Part shown: positions 7,168 through 11,500 of the stretch, piece after piece
Numbering within the stretch: position 1 is the first letter of the stretch
How the letters are laid out: the number at the start of each line of letters is the position of its first letter
From: an uncultured Alphaproteobacteria bacterium
GTDB taxonomy: Bacteria > Pseudomonadota > Alphaproteobacteria > Puniceispirillales > Puniceispirillaceae
DNA: 11,500 bases
Reading direction: 5' to 3'
Assembly (NCBI GenBank): GCA_913064995.1
Contig: CAJYBL010000030.1
Coordinates: forward strand, 1-11,500
The notes under the pieces: model-generated
The model's input: only the letters and a program-made list of their open reading frames with translations
What the model was told of the DNA's origin: nothing
Database searches by the model: none
Made by a program: the position numbers and the translations under genes

Positions 7168-8061
7168 ATGCCAATCTTGGCCAAATTCAATGCGCATTTC
7201 GCGCAGTTTCTTTCGGGACACAAGGCAGCCAGTCTCGCCAGTTTTTTGTTTGGTAGCGTTGTTCTGACGCTGACCGCATCGGGGGCAGCGCACGCCGCTG
7301 CGCCTGTGCCGTGGCAGATGGATCTGCAGCCGCCAGCCGGATCACTGGCCGAAATGGCAACCGATCTGCATAATTTGCTGTTGGTGGTAATTACGCTGAT
7401 CTCACTTTTCGTTCTTGGGTTGCTGATTTATGTTGGTGTCCGGTTCCGTGCAAGCCGCAACCCGAACCCGTCAAAGACATCGCATCATACGGTGATCGAA
7501 ATACTGTGGACGGTTATTCCGGTGCTGATTCTTGTTGGCATCGCGGTTCCGTCATTCCGTCTTCTTTATTACATGGATCGCACCAACGAAACCGACATGG
7601 TGATCAAGGTTACCGGCAACCAGTGGTATTGGAACTACAGCTATCCTGATGAAGGCATCAGCTTTGACAGCTATATGGTCGATGAGGCCGAGCTGAAGCC
7701 GGGCCAGCCACGTTTGTTGACCGTGGATTATCCGATGGTGGTGCCTGAAGGTACGCGCATCAAATTGCTGATTACCGGTAATGACGTGATGCATTCATTC
7801 TTTGTGCCATCACTTGCCGTACAGATTTATGCCTTTATCGGCCGCACCAACGAGGCGTGGATTGACGTGCCTGTTGGCAGCCAGACCTATTATGGCCAGT
7901 GCAACCAGATTTGTGGCGTAAACCACGCCTATATGCCAATCGAGGTCAAAGCATTGCCAAAAGCTGAATATGCAGCTTGGCTGGTCGAGGCGAAAAAAGA
8001 ATTTGCATCGAACGACATCGTTCCTGTGCAACCAGAAGTTACTTTGGCTTCAGCCAAATAA
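7168..8061 (+). CDS. coxB: Cytochrome c oxidase subunit II (CuA subunit), aa3 type
   Basis: Subunit II receives electrons from cytochrome c at its periplasmic CuA centre and passes them to heme a. The 297-residue precursor has a signal-like N-terminus with an A-x-A site near 41-45, two membrane helices (about 68-92 and 111-133) and a cupredoxin domain. E111 before I-L-W-T-V-I-P matches the K-channel entry Glu. W153 and W155 in Q-W-Y-W-N-Y form the electron entry patch. CuA ligands are H209, C245, C249, H253 and M256. Oddities: the residue between the cysteines, almost always Glu (CxEC), is Gln247; the usual K-x-D-A-x-P-G-R segment reads Q219-I-Y221-A-F-I224-G-R. Gln247 can still give its backbone carbonyl to CuA, but its side chain cannot serve as the acidic Mg ligand. 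First gene of the operon; coxA follows after 21 bases. Confidence 0.97.
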   Translation: MPILAKFNAHFAQFLSGHKAASLASFLFGSVVLTLTASGAAHAAAPVPWQMDLQPPAGSLAEMATDLHNLLLVVITLISLFVLGLLIYVGVRFRASRNPNPSKTSHHTVIEILWTVIPVLILVGIAVPSFRLLYYMDRTNETDMVIKVTGNQWYWNYSYPDEGISFDSYMVDEAELKPGQPRLLTVDYPMVVPEGTRIKLLITGNDVMHSFFVPSLAVQIYAFIGRTNEAWIDVPVGSQTYYGQCNQICGVNHAYMPIEVKALPKAEYAAWLVEAKKEFASNDIVPVQPEVTLASAK

Positions 8062-9666
<1,605 letters not shown>

Positions 9667-9689
9667 GGCAGGGCAATAGCCCAAATTTG

Positions 9690-9694
9690 AAAGG
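9690..9694 (+). promoter_or_regulatory. Ribosome binding site of ctaB
   Basis: AAAGG lies seven bases before ATG 9702, which favours this start over the in-frame TTG at 9687 that would overlap the site. Confidence 0.55.
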
Positions 9695-9701
9695 CATTTT
9701 G

Positions 9702-10631
9702 ATGGCAGTTACATCAAATCAGCAATTGATCAGCGACACCGACGGCTTGTTTGAGCCGTCGGTTGCCGATTTTTGGTCGCTGCTGAAACCACGGGTCATG
9801 AGTCTGGTGATTTTTACCGGCTTTGCTGGCATGTATGTTGCGCCCGGTGCGTTGCATCCGTTGGTGTTTGCGATCTCGCTTTTCGCCATTGCTGCGGGGG
9901 CGGGTGCCTCGGGAGCGATCAATCAATGGTATGACCGCGATATTGACGCGGTCATGACCCGCACCAAAACGCGCCCGATCCCAGCCGGTGTTATGGCACC
10001 CGCTGAAGCCCTGACAATGGGTTTGGTGATTTCGGCGCTTTCGGTTCTGCTTCTTGGTCTTGCTGCCAACTGGCTTGCCGCCGGTTTGCTTGCCTTTACC
10101 ATTTTCTTTTATGCTGTTGTTTATACCGTCTGGTTAAAGCGAAGCACGCCGCAAAATATTGTTATCGGCGGTGCTGCTGGTGCGTTGCCGCCCGTGATTG
10201 GCTGGGCCGCGGTTGCCGGCAGCCTGTCAATCGAGCCTTTGCTGCTTTTTGCGATCATTTTTATGTGGACGCCACCGCATTTCTGGGCTTTGGCGTTGGT
10301 CAAGAATGACGATTACAAGGCCGCTAATATTCCGATGTTGCCGGTTGTGGCTGGATCGCTTGAAACGCGCCGGCAGATTGTGATCTATGCTGTTTTGTTG
10401 GCACCACTTGCGGTTGTGCCATCATTTATTGGCATGGCGTCGGTTGGCTATGGCGTGATTGCCGCGATTGCTGGCCTGCTGTTTGTGGCGATGAGCCTAC
10501 AGCTTTTCAAGACTGGCGATCATAAACATTCGATGCGGCTGTTTGCCTTTTCAATTTTGTATTTATTCCTGCTGTTTTTGGGGTTGATTATTGACCATGC
10601 CGTTCTTGGGTATCTGATGGGAGCTGCCTAA
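9702..10631 (+). CDS. ctaB: Protoheme IX farnesyltransferase (heme O synthase)
   Basis: CtaB transfers a farnesyl group to the vinyl of protoheme, giving heme O, the precursor of heme A used by the oxidase encoded just upstream. The 309-residue membrane protein belongs to the UbiA superfamily. Visible are N74-Q-W-Y-D78-R-D80-I-D82 with the following R-T-K-T-R-P-I-P-A-G, the Y-T-V-W-L-K-R-S-T-P-Q-N-I-V-I-G-G-A stretch at 141-158, A-L-P-P-V-I-G-W, and W-T-P-P-H-F-W-A-L-A-L at 189-199, all signatures that separate CtaB from UbiA. L-K-P-R-V at 28-32 opens the first helix. It follows coxA by 35 bases and its stop overlaps the next ATG by one base (TAATG). The heme A synthase that completes the pathway is not in the window. 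Confidence 0.96.
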   Translation: MAVTSNQQLISDTDGLFEPSVADFWSLLKPRVMSLVIFTGFAGMYVAPGALHPLVFAISLFAIAAGAGASGAINQWYDRDIDAVMTRTKTRPIPAGVMAPAEALTMGLVISALSVLLLGLAANWLAAGLLAFTIFFYAVVYTVWLKRSTPQNIVIGGAAGALPPVIGWAAVAGSLSIEPLLLFAIIFMWTPPHFWALALVKNDDYKAANIPMLPVVAGSLETRRQIVIYAVLLAPLAVVPSFIGMASVGYGVIAAIAGLLFVAMSLQLFKTGDHKHSMRLFAFSILYLFLLFLGLIIDHAVLGYLMGAA

Positions 10632-10774
10632 TGGAACGTCGTCGTCAGCCAAAGACCGGAGCCGAAATGCAGCAGATGCGCAAAAAACGTAATCTGGTGC
10701 TGGTTGGGGTGATTGCCGGACTGGTTGTATTGTTTTACGTCCTGACCTTGGTCAAGGTTGGTGGGGCGGCATGA
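10631..10774 (+). CDS. Small single-helix CtaF/CoxF-like protein of the cox operon
   Basis: This 47-residue frame is below common ORF size cut-offs, but its position makes it convincing. It starts in the TAATG overlap with ctaB, and its TGA lies inside the ATGA overlap with ctaG. The protein has a basic cytosolic N-terminus (R-R-R-Q-P-K-T-G-A-E-M-Q-Q-M-R-K-K-R-N) and one hydrophobic helix at about 22-41, then the ending L-V-K-V-G-G-A-A. Many alphaproteobacterial operons have a similarly sized protein, labelled CtaF or CoxF, between ctaB and ctaG, with the same basic-helix-T-x-V-K layout. An assembly role for the oxidase is inferred from context; no biochemical function can be read from the sequence. 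Confidence 0.85.
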   Translation: MERRRQPKTGAEMQQMRKKRNLVLVGVIAGLVVLFYVLTLVKVGGAA

Positions 10775-11349
10775 TCGCGTCCAGCAACAGCATTGCGCCA
10801 AATGGCAACCGCCGCACCTTGGCCATTCTGGGTGCCTTGGTGTTTGGCATGGTTGGGTTATCTTATGCGTCGGTTCCGCTTTATGACCTGTTCTGCAAAG
10901 TGACCGGCTATGGTGGTACAACACAGGTCGCCGACAGTGGATCTAGCCAAATTGTCATGGGCTATCCGGTTGATGTGCGGTTTGATGCCAATGTGAATCC
11001 GGCGCTAAATTGGCAATTTGTTGCCGTTGACCGCAAAGTGACATTGAATCCGGGTGAGGAAGTGGTGATTAATTACCGCGCCACCAATCTTGGCGACACG
11101 CCAAGCACCGGAACATCTACCTTTAATGTAACGCCTGTGAAGGCGGGTCCGTTTTTTATGAAGCTAGACTGCTTTTGTTTCATCGAACAAACATTGCAGC
11201 CTGGTGAATCGGTCGACATGCCAGTAAGGTTCTTTGTCGATCCAGAAATTGTGTCGGATGAAAACGTGCGTGATATCCAGGAAATTATCCTGTCATACAC
11301 ATTTTTTCCGGCACTCAGGGGCAACTCGTCTAAGAGTGGCAGTCAATAA
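10771..11349 (+). CDS. ctaG: Cytochrome c oxidase assembly protein CtaG (Cox11 family)
   Basis: Cox11-type CtaG is a membrane-anchored periplasmic copper chaperone that delivers copper to CuB of subunit I. The 192-residue product has one N-terminal helix (about 16-35) followed by S-V-P-L-Y-D-L-F-C42-K-V-T-G-Y-G-G-T, then an immunoglobulin-like beta domain. The copper motif C134-F-C136-F is present, as are the N-V-T-P and G-P-F-F-M-K-L-D blocks before it and the I-I-L-S-Y-T-F-F-P end strand. All three key cysteines are kept. The start overlaps the preceding small gene by four bases (ATGA), consistent with coupled translation. It is unrelated to the Bacillus protein also named CtaG. Confidence 0.96.
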   Translation: MIASSNSIAPNGNRRTLAILGALVFGMVGLSYASVPLYDLFCKVTGYGGTTQVADSGSSQIVMGYPVDVRFDANVNPALNWQFVAVDRKVTLNPGEEVVINYRATNLGDTPSTGTSTFNVTPVKAGPFFMKLDCFCFIEQTLQPGESVDMPVRFFVDPEIVSDENVRDIQEIILSYTFFPALRGNSSKSGSQ

Positions 11350-11404
11350 TCGAGGAGAGGTGGCTTGGTAAAAATATTGCCAGCCAGATTTTGAGGAGAC
11401 GAAC
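11350..11404 (+). other. ctaG-coxC spacer with two Shine-Dalgarno-like sites
   Basis: GAGGAGAGG (11353-11361) stands well before the coxC site GAGGAG (11393-11398). The first precedes a possible nine-codon frame, TTG 11365 to TGA 11394, whose stop overlaps the coxC ribosome site. It may be a chance frame or a leader that loads ribosomes for coxC. Confidence 0.3.
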
Positions 11405-11500
11405 ATGAGTGGTGCAAATAAACACCCCTATCATCTAGTAGAAGCAAGCCCATGGCCTGCTGTTGGATCAGCAGCCGCATTTACGGCAGCTGTCGGTGGT
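11405..11500 (+). CDS. coxC: Cytochrome c oxidase subunit III, N-terminal part (cut by window edge)
   Basis: Only the first 32 residues are in view. They read M-S-G-A-N-K-H-P-Y-H-L-V, then E-A-S-P-W-P-A-V-G-S. The H-x-Y-H-L-V...S-P-W-P-x-V-G-S pattern is the well-known N-terminus of subunit III (COX3/CtaE), just before its first helix. Subunit III stabilises the oxidase and sustains proton uptake. The gene is preceded by a strong GAGGAG site six bases before the ATG, and its position after ctaG is the usual alphaproteobacterial order. The remainder, normally about 260 residues, lies beyond the right edge. Confidence 0.93.
   Translation, partial: MSGANKHPYHLVEASPWPAVGSAAAFTAAVGG

Overview
The window reads as chromosomal core DNA of a free-living alphaproteobacterium. 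It has moderate GC content, dense packing and short intergenic gaps. The gene sets ubiA / rsmE / gshA and tldD / coxB-coxA-ctaB-small ORF-ctaG-coxC are arrangements typical of Alphaproteobacteria. A marine SAR116-like or Rhodospirillales-type organism would fit, but this is an inference from order and composition and was not tested by search. I see no tRNA, rRNA, CRISPR array, insertion sequence or phage gene.

Left part (1-5400). A hypothetical protein whose frame is open to the left edge converges on ubiA (4-hydroxybenzoate polyprenyltransferase, ubiquinone synthesis, minus strand). ubiA diverges from rsmE (16S rRNA m3U1498 methyltransferase) across about 26 bases. rsmE is followed on the plus strand by gshA (class II glutamate-cysteine ligase, glutathione synthesis) and a 12-helix MFS exporter of the TetA-like drug:proton antiporter type. 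The MFS gene converges on tldD.

Right part (5400-11500). tldD (zinc metalloprotease TldD, minus strand) diverges from the aa3-type cytochrome c oxidase operon across a 317-base gap holding A-tracts and a small dyad. The operon order is coxB (subunit II, CuA), coxA (subunit I), ctaB (heme O synthase), a 47-residue single-helix CtaF/CoxF-like protein, ctaG (Cox11-type CuB chaperone) and coxC (subunit III, cut by the right edge). The ctaB / small ORF / ctaG junctions overlap by 1 and 4 bases, so they are probably translationally coupled. Together these genes supply the terminal oxidase, part of its heme A pathway and its copper insertion. heme A synthase (ctaA) and surf1 are not in the window. 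ubiA supports the same respiratory chain through ubiquinone.

Most interesting signal. The oxidase keeps all heme, CuB and CuA ligands and both proton-channel markers, yet both acidic residues of the conserved Mg/Mn site between subunits I and II are amides: the Asp after His381 in subunit I is Asn382, and the Glu inside the CuA loop of subunit II is Gln247. The nearby Lys and Asp of subunit II (bovine K171/D173), proposed in the literature to serve proton exit, are Gln219 and Tyr221. Four charged positions in one small region have been neutralised, which suggests a remodelled water/proton outlet in an otherwise ordinary aa3 oxidase.
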